Source: Alnus glutinosa (lineage: Eukaryota > Streptophyta > Magnoliopsida > Fagales > Betulaceae). Taken from it: DNA of 64,000 nt. The stretch's first letter is position 1, and every line of letters starts with the position of its first letter. The notes below the pieces were generated by a model. It saw only the letters and a program-made list of their open reading frames with translations, made no database searches and was not told the origin of the DNA. Below are positions 27,136 to 39,660 of the stretch, in pieces. Position numbers and translations under genes: made by a program. The DNA lies in assembly GCF_958979055.1 (NCBI RefSeq), contig NC_084887.1, positions 26,096,044 through 26,160,043 on the forward strand, read 5' to 3'.

Positions 27136-27744
27136 GGAAAACTACAATTTACCCCCACGATGTTTACACCAATTTGCAATTTCGGTGCCAATGTTTAGAT
27201 TGCTTCAATTGCACCCAAGAAAGTTGTAAAAATTTGCAATCCACCCCTTCCGTCCAATTGTTCCGTCAGATGAGACGGAAATGCACCCATGTGCGCGGCA
27301 CGTGGCTGCCAGTAAAGAAACCGGACGAAAATACCCTTAAAAAAAAGTTGTTTATTTCTAAAACTAAAACCTGTTTATTTCACGTAGGAGTAGACGATGA
27401 CCTGTCTCTTTGCAATCTCGAGCTGGGCCTTGCCGTCAGAGAAGGCGGAGGTAAGCACCTCCATAATCTTATAAAGAGAAATGCTAGCACTTCAACAATA
27501 ACAAAACAGTGACTAGGTGACTTGGTGATTGGGTCCATGGCGCAGTACATACCGGCACTGGAGTATTACAGTGATGGGAAATTGCCATTGGTGTCCACGA
27601 TCACAGACAAAGCACAAGCACTCTCCATGGCTGAGGGGAATAAGCAAAGATACAAACCTTAGAAGCAAAACAGTAACAGGTCCAACAATAACAAAACAGT
27701 AGCAGGTGCAGGTTCATGTTTTTGCGACGACCGCTGGACAATCT

Positions 27745-27801
<57 letters not shown>

Positions 27802-29194
27802 CCTTCACCGACCAGGTTGTGCCTGACTTAATATCCCTGTGTATGACCGAAGGATTCCCCTAGTGAAGAAACTGGACCTCCCGGGCGATTTGCATGCGTT
27901 TGGGCCACGTCGGCAGTGCGGCGAAAACGTGAAGCAAGTCGTGTAGAGAGCCGTTGGGCATGAGTTCCATGACAAGATCCATTGACCATCTTTTATGGTA
28001 AGCTATAAATTAGAGTGAAATGATGGGTGGCAGTTTACTAGCACATAAAATTTCAGATGTCAATAGATTAACGTGGTTAAAGGCCTCCAAGAAAGCTTTT
28101 ATATCTTCTATATTTTATGATTTCTTTACAAAAATTAGTCATCCTTGGAGTCATCCATGAAATCAGGAAGCTTACAATAACTAAGTCATGGTTTCGATAG
28201 CCACCATACTCCTTCAGATTGTCAACACCCAACCACTCTGTTCTCCCCTGTTCTACACAACATAAACAGAGGAGGAGAGAGAATACCTTGGTTACAACAA
28301 TGCTATCTTTGCTCTTGCTCCTTACGGATAATATTGGCGCGACGTCGCTGATAAAAGACTTGTACTCACAATCTATAAATGCCATGAGACACATGTCACG
28401 TTTTTTCTCCTTACTGGTGGGACTGAAAAGAAAGTGTGGTTTCTCCACATTGGAAATCCTGGAAGCTGTCTGTTTTATGGAAACACCATGTCATCAATGG
28501 CAAAACCCGACAGTTCCTGTCCTCCATACCTTCGACTATTATATGAATGTTTAATTATAAACATAGACACAGATTTTCAGAAAGGGCCAGTATATGCGTA
28601 TATTACTATATTCCCTAATAACAGGGACATCCAACGAGCTTCTCGACGACGACTACGAGCTTCATGTTCGAGGGGATGGCCAAAAAGCGGCAGAGACCAA
28701 ACCTATCCTGTCTTCCAGTCATTCCTCCACGTCACCGCTGAGCTAGACAACTCGGAAGAGATGGTGAACCTGTTAGAGAGAATGGGATGCCATTGAAGAA
28801 GCTCAAGCTTCTGCGGCCGGATGACACGAAAACACAAAACTAGTTCTAAACATAAAATAAACAAAGAGAGGAGGACGGCTATGAGGAGGGACACGTGTCT
28901 CAAGTTCATATCCTACGGTTTGGGAAAGCCTAAAGTGTTTATATGATTTTTTTTTGGAGTTTTTTTTGGACAAAACTGTGCCGTTTGAATAAGGGCATTT
29001 TTGTCCACCTCTATCTAAAACAGGCACATGCTGAGCGCATGTGTGCATTTCCGTCTCATCAAACGGAGCAATTGGACGGAAGGGGTGAATTGCAAATTTT
29101 TGCAATTTTCTTGGGTGCAATTAAAGCAATCTAAACATTGGCACCAAAATTGCAAATTAGTGAAAACATCAGGGGGTAAATTGTAGTTTTCCCC
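27136..29194. mobile_element. Pack-MULE-like element carrying a receptor-like-kinase fragment
   Basis: Ends GGAAAACTACAATTTACCCC and (reverse complement) GGGGAAAACTACAATTTACC begin inverted repeats of roughly 200 bp. Exact 9-bp flanks AAAAAATAA lie at 27127-27135 and 29195-29203, though this is low-complexity sequence. The interior is unlike a MULE transposase. The minus strand at about 27995-27800 reads as part of a protein kinase (LVMELMPNGSLHDLLH, then VIHRDIKS), with a stop in between. Other interior segments are gene-like but unidentified: a plus-strand frame at 27538 starting MAQYIPALEYYSDGKLPLV, and a minus-strand frame at 28400-28280. A (CT)n tract is at 27748-27798. Confidence 0.7.
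27800..27995 (-). pseudogene. Captured receptor-like protein kinase fragment
   Basis: Covers kinase subdomains V to VIb: the hinge-like LVMELMPNGSLHDLLH, a W-K-R-MQIA helix and the catalytic-loop start VIHRDIKS. An in-frame stop follows QFLH and the fragment ends in the CT microsatellite, so it cannot make a kinase. It lies inside the MULE at 27136-29194, so acquisition by the element is the simplest reading. The donor gene is not in the window. Confidence 0.65.
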
Positions 29195-29495
29195 AAAAAA
29201 TAAAAAACAATTTAAGATTCCATAATTCCATTTATGTCCTTGTGGGCTACAGCAGCTATTAGAAATGGAGTCGAAAATTCTAATTCTATTCACAAAAGAT
29301 AATGAAATACAAACAACGTACTCACCCTTATTGAAGGGATACAAAGTGAGAAAAATAAAAAATCCAAGGAACCAATATTCTTTAGAAATGAGAAGTTTCA
29401 ATCTGAACAAATTTCTGACCGTAGCTGGGTATTGGAGCAATTACGGCACGAAACAATCATACATGTTTAACACCACTTCAGTTTTTCTATACCAC

Positions 29496-32420
29496 TTACT
29501 CCAGATCACTTAAATTTAAATATTGGTCCAAATCGTAATCATCTTCACCCGGTCTGGTTGGGTGGCCCAGGTATCCCAAGTCTTTGTGAATATCATGTGT
29601 GCCTTTAGCTTTTCCATGATCATGACCGACCTCCTGCAAAATCCATAAACCAGTTACACATTAGTAAAGATTAGGACTTAAAGAAAAAAAAAGAAAAAAA
29701 ATCTGTAAGTTAAACCTACAACACAGATAGTTGAATGGGAACAAGTATGTGGTACACCACTTAGCCTGAACCGTGGAAGGAACAGTATAGATTTTTTTTT
29801 TAAGCTAAGAAATATTCTACAATTGTTTTAATAGAAGCTAGACTGATACAGTGGTCAAGTCAAATGATATATAATTGGCTGGTTTGCTCAAAATTTTGTC
29901 ATCTAATCATGAATAACTTTAACATTACTTTCCAAATTGCCTTTCAAAACAGGCAAAGAAAGGAAAGGAGTAGAATGAAATTAGCATACTCTATCATACT
30001 CTATCATATGCATTATGCATTTTGGATCCAGCTATCAAGATCGCAGTTCCCTTTTAAATTTTGGTAACTCTAAAATTTAATGCAACTGAATATGAGATAA
30101 CTGAACAATGTGCAAAGCTTTGGGTCAGTTCGAAAGGCCACTAGACCATGAACACATTAGTAAGAAAAAATGGTAAAGAAGGTTACACACCTTATTCATG
30201 TCATCTTCAATTGAAATCAAAGTGTTGTCTTCCGTAAAGGATGCAAGCAGTAAAGGAATATCATCGCAATTATTAGCAAGCGCTTCTAGAAGAATATCAC
30301 CATCGGCATCACCCGAAGCTTGATTAACAACATCATGACTGCAAACTGTTGTAAGCCCCTCACAGTGGGCTGGCACAGTTTGAGATAAGCATGAGAACGA
30401 CCCCAAAACTGAGCCACCCAAAAGCAAGGTGTCAATAGCAACTGAACTGCTATGGTTATGAGGCAGTGCATAAGTTGGGGTAGACAAACCAGTAGATGGA
30501 CCAGCTTTTACACAGTCAACTTCCTCATCATCATCCCAATCTTCCTCCTTAAATGGTGCTCCGTATTGAGCACCATTTTTTGGGCCTACACCTTCCTTTT
30601 GGAATATCTTACAAAGAACATATGCGTTCTGCAAGACCAAAAAAAAATAAAATTATTATGATGAATTCAAATCTACAGGCACCAGAACACCATCAACTGG
30701 TTTATATGCAGGAAAACAAATGGAAATAGCATATAGAACATGAACAAAAGGGCCAGTTCATCAAAATATTAAAAACCTAACTAATACACGTTACAACCCT
30801 CTATCCCATTTTATTTATCCATCTTGCTAAACCCAACCATTTAAAAACATGAAATTATTTCTGTGGCGGCTTCATCCTCATCAGATGCAGCGGACCGAGC
30901 GATCGAAGTTCAGTGCGTGTTTTTTTAGAATGCAAGGCATTAGTACAAAATTATTGATTTGTATCCTGAACAAAAAAGAGTTTTCAGAATTACCCTCGAA
31001 AAGCTTCCAAATTTTGAAGGACAGCCTTTTAAAGGAAACTTTGGAAAGTAACATAACTGTATACAGTCACTTTAGAAAGTAGCAAAAATGAAACATCTAC
31101 AGATTGGAAATATTGTCAATAATATGGATCAAGAAAGTAACGCATAACTAAGTTGTGTTTGACGATTTTTTATTTTTATTTTTATAAGTAATTGAGCCCA
31201 AAGAGAGGGAGAAAGACAGATTCGAAGGCGTGGTCACTAGCTAATTGAGCTACCCCTTGGGATTAAGTTTGACAAAATATTCAATTAGCAAGAAGCATTT
31301 AAAGTAGAGATAATGGTTGTCAAGTTGCTGTGCTATGTTTCTAAAGCATTCACAATGTATGAGATGGATGATGCATGCAAAAAGACTATAGCTGTGTAAA
31401 TATACGGGACAAAAACAGACTGTATTACCTATATTTGCAGCATTTCCAAACAAATTGGGAAAATATTTTCCATTTTATAATATGACCGACATGTTCATCG
31501 ACAAAAAGTAACTTTCAAGCAATGCAAACACCAGAGGTAGAAAGTATATTTTTTTTCTTCACCAATTTTGAGATTTTTCCATATATTCAAACACAAGAAA
31601 ATTCAATTCAAATGAAAAAAAAAAAATCCAATAATTTTGGGTTGAACTGACAGGTATCCCCCCTAAACAAACGTATGCGTAAGCTCTGATTTCTGAAACA
31701 CGCTTAAAAGTACCAAGTATGACGGAAATTTCTGTATATAAATAATAATTTTTCAAAACAATTAAAGTCCCTTTCAGAAAGTTTTTACCAGGGAATCAGC
31801 TTATACAAAATGATACATCAAACAACAAAGCTTTTGATTCTACAGGAATAGCATCATACCAAAGATGACAAATAACTACGCATTACCTGAACAACTCCTT
31901 TTTCTTCCAGATTTTTATCAAGTCTGTATTCATGCATAACCCAATCAGTTCGTTCACCTTGTGGCGCTCTTCCTCTGTGAAAAATCAAAGTTTTTATAGA
32001 CCCCACCAACTCTTTATTATAATGAACATGTCTATCCTTTCCGGTGGTTTTCCAGTACCCAAATTCAGTTGCACGATTCATTCTGGCCCCACGTGAATAC
32101 TTCTTCTCCACAGGGCAAAAGAAGTACCATTTCAGATCCCCACCTTCCAAAAGAGATTTATCTGATGAAGGAAAAAGCACGCTTTACTAAGAAACACAAA
32201 GAAAGAGCACAATGTACTAATCATGCAAACAAAAGAATGTATGTAACACTTCTTATGTACCTGGAAGGTCCCAAGGAGCAACCTTGTAAATATCAACCTC
32301 TGCAATGGCTTCAAAACAAAGCCTTTCCCCCCTTACTTTCCTCTTTAAATAGTACATAACCAGCTCAACATCAGTGGGGTGAAATCGGAATCCAGGAGCT
32401 AGGAGCGATGCTTTCCCCAT
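29496..32420 (-). CDS. NAC082: NAC082-like transcription factor, four coding exons
   Basis: Coding exons 32420-32261, 32161-31887, 30628-30191 and 29633-29496 give 336 aa. The NAC domain fills about residues 5-160: [15 protein letters not shown] at the start, then [25 protein letters not shown] and WVMHEYRL. The C-terminal half is acidic (EEDWDDDEE) and ends [10 protein letters not shown], as expected for the activation region. The sequence matches the NAC082 (VNI1) type; in Arabidopsis that factor mediates nucleolar/ribosomal stress responses. I chose ATG 32420 because it directly precedes the conserved [12 protein letters not shown]; the frame is open upstream only through a TTG. A non-coding first exon seems to end at 33339 (CTTCAG|GTACC). 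The leader contains a candidate regulatory uORF (32648-32479). Confidence 0.93.
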
Positions 32421-32478
32421 CAAGAAATTTAAAACAATACCAAACGCTACTGTTTGCCACAAATAAAAATTCTAACTT

Positions 32479-32648
32479 CTACTGTAGAATGCAAATGAGA
32501 ATTATGCTTCCCGCAAAAACAAAAAAGCAATCAGTCAAGTCCAGTGCCGAAACAAGATCTTCCACGACCACCGGAGCCTTCCCCTATTCATGAAACTAAT
32601 ATCGCACCGAGCAAGTGACCAGTGCTTCTCGTTGAGGTCAAAAGACAT
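32479..32648 (-). promoter_or_regulatory. Candidate conserved-peptide uORF in the NAC082 leader, with a frame break
   Basis: 59 bases upstream of the NAC start codon, 32583-32479 encodes a hydrophobic C-terminal peptide that ends DCFFVFAGSIILICILQ and a stop. Its earlier part reads KAPVVVEDLVSALDLT. Arabidopsis NAC082 is reported to have a peptide-dependent uORF, and position and character fit that. In this frame a TAG lies immediately upstream (32586-32584), so there is no in-frame AUG. The AUGs at 32648 and 32591 open the frame MSFDLNEKHW through MNR, which is off by one at a GGGG tract (32584-32581 on the minus strand). The frame is therefore broken, unannotated splicing supplies the start, or the G run is miscounted. 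A leader exon probably starts near 32666. Confidence 0.6.
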
Positions 32649-33338
32649 TTGGTGCACAATGATTACCTGTTACCAACATTATTAGGCACACAACCCAACA
32701 AAACTCAGAACTCAAAAACAAACCGCAGACTAAAGAAGAACATAAACTAACCAACCAACCAATCAAATTTATAACTCTTTTTTTCAAATGCGAAAGGACT
32801 GTATATAGTGGATTGCCAAAACAACCTGAAACAACGTCTCAAAACCCAATATAAGAATCGAAATTAACTGTGAAACAACGCTTCAAAACTTAAAAACCCA
32901 AAATAAGAATCCGTAAATGAAGTGAAAAGATAAAGAAGCATTACATCTTTCACTAGATCAAACCAAACCCAAACAATATGAACATGCAAGAGGCACATAA
33001 ATCAGATAACTACTCACATAATACCACCTCCGCTCCAAAGAATAGAAAACAATTTCTTTCTTTCCATATTCTGATCAAATCAAATCGAACCCAGATGAAC
33101 CAATCAAAATTCCGTTACTTTTAATCGCATAAACCCAATAAGCCTAAAAAGAAAAAGAAAAAACAAAAACCCTAGAAAACTCTAGCATGCGAAATAAGAT
33201 GACAATCAAACTGGGAAACCAAAAGGCCCTAGAGACAACAATAAACATCAAAACGAAAATCCTAAAACCTAAGAGATACCAAAAGCAAATAATACAAAAC
33301 AAAGAGAGAGAGAGAGAGAGAAACCCTAGAGATGGTAC

Positions 33339-33480
33339 CTGAAGCGAGGAACAGGCTCAAGCCACAGAAGAGAGATTGTGGATTGTGGGAGTGAAAGACA
33401 ATTTTGATGTCTTGTACTGTGAGAATTCAAAGAAAGAGGGAGGAGGCTCAAGGCTGTGTGCCCGGTTGTGTGGGGTCGGG
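33339..33480 (-). other. Probable 5' UTR exon of the NAC082-like gene
   Basis: On the minus strand a pyrimidine-rich leader runs to CTCGCTTCAG|GTACCATC, a good splice donor at 33339. No ATG occurs in it. The 5' limit is a guess. Confidence 0.45.
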
Positions 33481-34403
33481 TCTTCAATCTAATCTAATTC
33501 GTTCGGAAGCTCACTGGAAATTCACTCTCATTTGATCGGTCAGCTTTCATTTAATTGGTCAGCTTACGTCACATGGGTGGGGTTTTTTTTTAGACGTATA
33601 TGAGTTGAAGCTTTTGCCAGTTGGTAAAGAAGAAATCTCGGATCCTGTTCACACTACTTTTGGAGATTTTGTAAATCCATCTAATATTTCCATTTTACGG
33701 GAAAATTATTAGATCGAGTAATTATTAAGAGAGATTAATTGATTATTTAATGACCATTGAAGGAAAAATATGTATTTGATTTGGAAAAGTAGAAAGATAA
33801 ACTTTGCATTGAACTTATTCATTCTAATCTTGTGTACAAAAACCATTTCTATCTTGTCTCGTTCCTAACAAAACTTTTATTTGATCTAATTTCAACATAA
33901 TAGCATCTTCATTTCGGATAATTGACTCATGGATTCATATCCTACCTTTTTTGATAGTGTTCTGAAAACAAAAAAGAAAAGGAAAACATGAGAATAATAG
34001 AAAAAACACATGTCATTTGACTCATTTTCGGTTTGATGTTAACTTGTCACAGCCCTATGCACCCCAAACCCCCACCCCCAAAGAAAAAGACAAAAGGCAA
34101 AACAAAAAAAAACCACATCAAAACCCTAAGAAAAGGTGTTAACTCTCTAGAAAATAGAGAGAGAAGTTCTAAGGAAAGTTATTTTCGACTTCATTTGTCA
34201 AGGAGACAAGTTCTCTGTCTCTCGAAACTGGAATTAAAGTCCAATTGTTTAAGCTAAGGTCTTTGACTCTTAGTTAAGGAGAGTTGTTTTCAACTTGATT
34301 TGCCAAGTTCTCACTGTCTGTCGAAGTTGAAATTAAAGACCGATTGTTTAAGCTATAGTCTTTGACTGTTGGTTGAACTGTTGAAGTAAGACTGTAAATG
34401 CGT
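33481..34403. other. Spacer upstream of NAC082, nothing recognised
   Basis: Holds the NAC082 promoter and AT-rich spacer. The roughly 75-bp stretch around 34160-34255 recurs imperfectly at 34270-34370 (aaattaaagnccnattgttt, then agtctttgactnttngtt), a local degenerate duplication. Confidence 0.45.
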
Positions 34404-34563
34404 TTATTAGAAGAGAAATGATTCTCGTACACAAAACTTACAACAACGATACAACAGGCTTACGTGGAAAGTGATTTTTTATTATTTTTGTTTTTTCTTT
34501 TCTTTTCTTTTGGGTTTGAAAACTGGTTGGAGGGGATTGAAATTTTCATTTCCCCTCCAACGC

Positions 34564-34632
<69 letters not shown>

Positions 34633-36732
34633 TACCGTTGCCGCCGCTAGTCTTCCCCTTCCCGGCGCCGCTTCACTGGCGGTCGGTCTCCTCCGTCCGA
34701 AACCGCCGCTGTTCTCCCGCTCGCTCGCTCACTCACCGGTCGTGACCGACCCTCTCGGCGGTCGGCTTCTGTCTTGGTGGTCGGCCACCCTCCACCGGGC
34801 CATCCTTCACCGGCGTTCTGTTTCCGGCGGATTTGGCGGCCGGATCTGTATCCGTCGACGCTAAAAAAGGTACTCGTTGTCACTGGCAGATCTCCCACTT
34901 TGCCTTTGTGGGCTGTGAGTTTCTATCAATATTACTATTTTTTAGTTTTATCTTCTCTATTGAATTTTTTGTTCATTTGTTGATCATCGAGTTTGGCTGT
35001 TTTGCTATTGTGGGGTTGTCTTGTTTTTGATTCATTATAAGTTTGATGACCTTTCAACTCTTTCACTTCTTTTTATATCTCCTTTGCTGGAGCTTATTCG
35101 CTTGCGTGATTGGGACAGAGAAAAAATAAATAAGGATTTATCAATGAAAATTTTATCAATAGGAGGTGGTGTTGGAAATAGATGTTGTTTCTAGTTTCAA
35201 AAGCCTTTTCGAAATGAAACTTTAGAATCTCTTTTAGTATAGTTTGTATCTTTGATTGAAAGAACAATTGCAATGTAAGCATCTTAAGCAGACTAAACTA
35301 GTATCAGCCATATTTCTCCGGACTAACCAAAATACCTTTTGTGCTACAGGAATAGCCACTCCAATACTCCATCAATGAAATATTGATTCTTTCTTTCTCT
35401 TATTCTTTACAAAAAAAAAAAAAAAAAACCTCTGCAAAATAATATTTAAATAAAACAGAGAGTAGAATAGATAATTGTTGGAGTGTGTATAGAAAAACAT
35501 TTTCTAACATAGAAATTTGTATTTTTTTCACTTGGTATTTTAGCTATTGGAGATGCTCTTAACATGTTCTCAATCTTTGATTTCTGTTTGTGGTAGTCCA
35601 TTTATATCCCTGTTTTTTTTTTTCCTTTTTGTTTTGTTTTGTCTCAGTTTACTAACTTAGAATGCAAGAAATCAAATTGCAATGAGCTAGAAGATTACCA
35701 TTTCTTTTTATGCCGTGTTTTTACCCTTTTTTGATCTCATCTTTTCTATTTAGCTCTTGACTTTCTTTTGTATTGATGTTTTAAGGCACTGAGTTAATAG
35801 TGAAGAAAGTTTAAAAGCGTTTAGCTAATAGTTTTGCGGAAACTTTTATCTGATTCTGATTTATCTGCAATCAATCAACTAGTTGTTCTCTCTTAAAGGT
35901 AGGTACTGCTTCTTGCAAGTTTGTGATTTTTTGTTGGTAAATACATATACAATGACCATTGATGAGGATTGGGATGCTTTATAATTATGGCTTAATTATT
36001 TGGCTATGTATCTCGACTTGAAAATTTTTATGGTGGATCTTCATGAAATTGCTTTATTTGGTGATAGAAGAGGATTTCCATGCCTCTTTCCAACCAAAGA
36101 AAGGAACATAAATTTCGGTAAAGAAAAACAATTCTACAGATCAACTGATGCAAGGACTTGGTTCTTCTTTTTCTCCACCAAACTTAAATGATTTTATTTT
36201 TTTCGTTTATCATGCTCTAAGGGCTATTGGTTTTAGGTTGGTAAATTCATCATTTTGCCTAAACTTGCCCTTGTGCAGTGAGTGTAGTGGGGCTGGTCAA
36301 CAAGTGAAATCCTGTGAACCAATCTTGAGGTCCAAAGGATGAGCTGTGAGCTGTGCTTAGCACAAGCAAGCAAAGCTCATAAGCCTTTATTGCTAAATGA
36401 GCCTTAGCCAACTTAATTGGGGGTGGTTCCTTTCCTCTCTTTTTCTATCTTTCATTGTTAGTTCCTGGTTGTCATCTTAAATGTGCACACTTCCTTGAGA
36501 CCATTAGAGTGACGTTTTGGATGTAATAAATTTTACATATTTTGACTGCAATCAAGGACAGTTGACATGTGGCTCATGTTCCTACTGTGTAAGTTTTTTT
36601 TTTTCCCGGATTCTGAGTATCAACCCATTGTCTTAGGATAATTATCTGAAGGCTCAACATTAGTACTTGTGTTCTCTCGGTCTGAGATTTTCTTTCCAAT
36701 CTTATATACAACCTTGACTGCTTGTATCATTA

Positions 36733-36982
36733 ACAGATATCAGTATGCAGATGTGCGTTCTTATATTTGTGGGAACAAATGGTGAGACTTACTACAACAC
36801 AGTTGCTCTGGTTTCTTGTGTGCAAAACTTCCCAAAAAGTCGGGGTCCTGTGGTCGGAATTCTAAAGGGCTTTGTTGGATTGGGTGGCGCAATTTTGACT
36901 CAGATATATGCAATGATTCATTCCCCTGATCATGCATCTCTGATATTCATGGTTGCAGTTGGTCCAGCAATGATATTCATGT
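36733..36982 (+). pseudogene. Captured nodulin-like / MFS transporter fragment
   Basis: Open frame with MQMCVLIFVGTNGETYYNT, then a QNFPKSRGPVVGILKGF stretch and LIFMVAVGPAMIFM. This is the conserved part of plant nodulin-like (NFD4-type) major-facilitator proteins covering about two membrane segments. The frame is uninterrupted through the homologous part and then runs into unrelated sequence. It starts after a splice-acceptor-like AG, suggesting a captured exon. The rest of the roughly 550-residue transporter is absent, so it is a fragment within the Pack-MULE. Confidence 0.75.
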
Positions 36983-37028
36983 GTGAGCCACAGAAACAAG
37001 AACTTGACAGACTTCAGCAGGATTCTAG

Positions 37029-37440
37029 TGAATGTATATTTGATGCTGAATGTATATATATTTGTATAGTTAAGTCGCAGAATGTATATTTTATGTACAA
37101 TTTGATGGGCATTTTGAGCTCTAGTGTATGGATTGAAGGCAGAATTTTTTCCCAAGTTGCTTGGTATCTTTTAAGTGAATTTGGTTTTGTCTACTGATGC
37201 AAAGCCCAGGTTAAAGTGGACTCCAGAACTTCATCAAAGATTTGTTGAAGTTCTGGAGTAAATCAACTTGGAGGGCCAGACAATGAGTCTAGAAGCTGGT
37301 TCCCAAGGGATCAAGATTCTGCAAGAAAGGAAAGATGCTGGTGCATTTGGTATCCAGAAAAACCCATAAGAAACTCTTTAACTCCATGTGAATGTATATT
37401 TGATGCTGAATGCATATATATTTGTATAGTTAAGTCGCAG
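37029..37440. repeat. 52-bp direct repeat 360 bp apart inside the Pack-MULE
   Basis: 37029-37080 and 37389-37440 are identical except for one base (tgtatatata versus tgcatatata); both end taagtcgcag. The interval between them contains the GARP fragment. This suggests a duplication during element assembly. Confidence 0.85.
37204..37262 (+). pseudogene. Captured GARP (MYB-CC-type) DNA-binding fragment
   Basis: Reads KPRLKWTPELHQRFVEVLE and then a stop. The signature KPRLKWTPELH..FV is the first helix of GARP/MYB-CC factors such as the PHR1/PHL group. The SHLQKYR helix is missing and the frame breaks after 19 residues, so it is a relic. Confidence 0.65.
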
Positions 37441-39585
37441 CTGAATCACAGCAATATGTAGCCAGGATTGGCAAGCATTCTGCCATTTTTGGATTGTACT
37501 AACAATTACTGATTTCTATGGGGAAAAAAAAAATAAAAATTGATATTAGTGGTTCATTTGATTGTTGTGGAATATAAAGGCCGAGTAGTTTTCTGCCATA
37601 TATTCTGCGTGCAAACACATTGTGGTTGAGAATATTGTACCTGTAGCTTCTGATCATATACTATTTTTATGCATTTTGTTTGAAAAAAAGTATTTGTTCG
37701 TTATGAAGAGGGTGTTTTTAGAGGTGTTGAAAAACATGAATATTTGTTACATTTTTTTCACCCAACAATGCAAGCCACACAGACATGCCTAACCATCAAC
37801 CAACAACTGAAAGGCTAAAAACCAAACAGCCTAAAACAACAACAAACACACCAAGGTTCTGAACACTCAAACTGCTACAAGCAGCACATCGACAGACTAA
37901 ACTACAACTTGAGTGAGCGATACTGCAATTCTACAACTTGCTGCAACTCTAGAGCCAGTTTGGTGCCATCTTGCTTGACATTGGCTTCAAGGATGGGTCA
38001 TCTAAAACCTTGGCGAGTGAGCGGTACTGCAATTTTACACTTTCGGTATAGTCCAATGTCTTGACTACCTACCTGTATAACAAAAGCAAATTCAATTTTT
38101 ATTATATTAGATTCGAATGAACAATTCACTTGTTTTCTTTCTTTTTGTTTAGATTATTCATTAATTCAAAGACACTATTAGCTCAAATCATGGGTTAAAA
38201 ATCAACAATCAAAGCAATCCTAGCCTGAGCCAAATACATACTGCTTAATTGAAAGGAAATAAATTTACTCGAGATAATTACCAAAAAAATAAAAAACTGA
38301 TGAAAATGATACAAATTAGAAAATTTTAACAGAAAACAAGCTAGAACAAATTTGCATAGAAAAATCTGGGTTCTGAAAGGCTTCCACATCTACAAAATCA
38401 GATTTTATTCTTTTTTGTTTTTTTCTGGAACAGACAACGGATTAATACTTTTGTTTTGACAAGGCTACAGAATTGGTTCTAAAAACTAAGGTACAAAAAG
38501 TCTCTAACCAAGGGCAGTAAAGACTAAAATGCATATCATAACATACAAGGAACAAGAACTCCATAATATCCAAATGATTCCAATTTGTTTTCCGCAACAT
38601 TTGATAGTTTTTCAGCACCAAATAACATACAGGGTATTGTTGATAACTTCCAGAGGGGATTTGAAAAACTGGGTCTTGTTGATAACTTACAGGATTTGTG
38701 CGAGACAATGGATTGGTAATACTACTACTATCACTGTGGAATTAAAACAAACACCAAATACCCAATTCAGAATTTGATCATCCCTTCACAAAGAACAAAT
38801 ATAAAACAGTCCAATCAAATTACAGAAATTTGGAAGTAAAATGAATCAAAAGAGTACCTTGAAACTGAATCTGGGGAAGGCAAATCAAATCCACCACTTG
38901 ACTTCGGTTGGGGCAGTTGAGGGGCTGCGGTTTCCGACGGTACTCACAGGCAGATCCGGCCAGAGAGAGGGATGGGCTGCGGGCTGCGGTTTCCGACGGA
39001 CACCGGAGGAGAACTCCGATGAAGCAGCGCCGACAAGGAGACTACCCACGACCGGAGAGGGACGCCGGACGCCGATTTGGGACAGGGACTGTACGGAGAG
39101 AATTCAGAGAGAGGGAGGGGGGGTGCGTTGGGGGGAAATGAAATTTCATTTCCTCTCCAACCGGTTTTGACTGAAAAAAAAAAAAAAAGAAAAAAGAAAA
39201 AAAGAAGAAAGAAAAAAAGAAAAAAAGAAAAAAACGATTAAAAGTGCCTTTCCACGGACTGCCGGCCGGAGAAGAGACAGAGAGAGACGCGTTAGGAGGG
39301 GAAATGCGATGCACGGAGAGAGACAGAGAGAGCGTCGCCGGAGAGTACCTTTTTTAGCGTCGACGGATACAGATCCGGCCGCCAAATCCGCCGGAAACAG
39401 AACGCCGGTGAAGGATGGCCCGGTGGAGGGTGGCCGACCACCAAGACAGAAGCCGACCGCCGAGAGGGTCGGTCACGACCGGTGAGTGAGCGAGCGAGCG
39501 GGAGACCAGCGGCGGTTTCGGACGGAGGAGACCGACCGCCAATGAAGCGGCGCCGGGAAGGGGAAGACCAGCGGCGGCAACGGTA

Positions 39586-39660
<75 letters not shown>

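Noticed and set aside
32421..32462. Upstream extension of the NAC082 coding frame
   Set aside because: It begins with TTG, not ATG, and the conserved NAC N terminus starts at the ATG at 32420.
34464..34745. Leu-Ser repeat proteins encoded across the CT microsatellites (also 39473-39828)
   Set aside because: They are translations of the (CT)n tracts in the Pack-MULE ends, not genes.
36983..37197. C-terminal extension of the captured transporter frame
   Set aside because: After VGPAMIFM the frame enters sequence that lies in the 360-bp duplication and has no transporter similarity.
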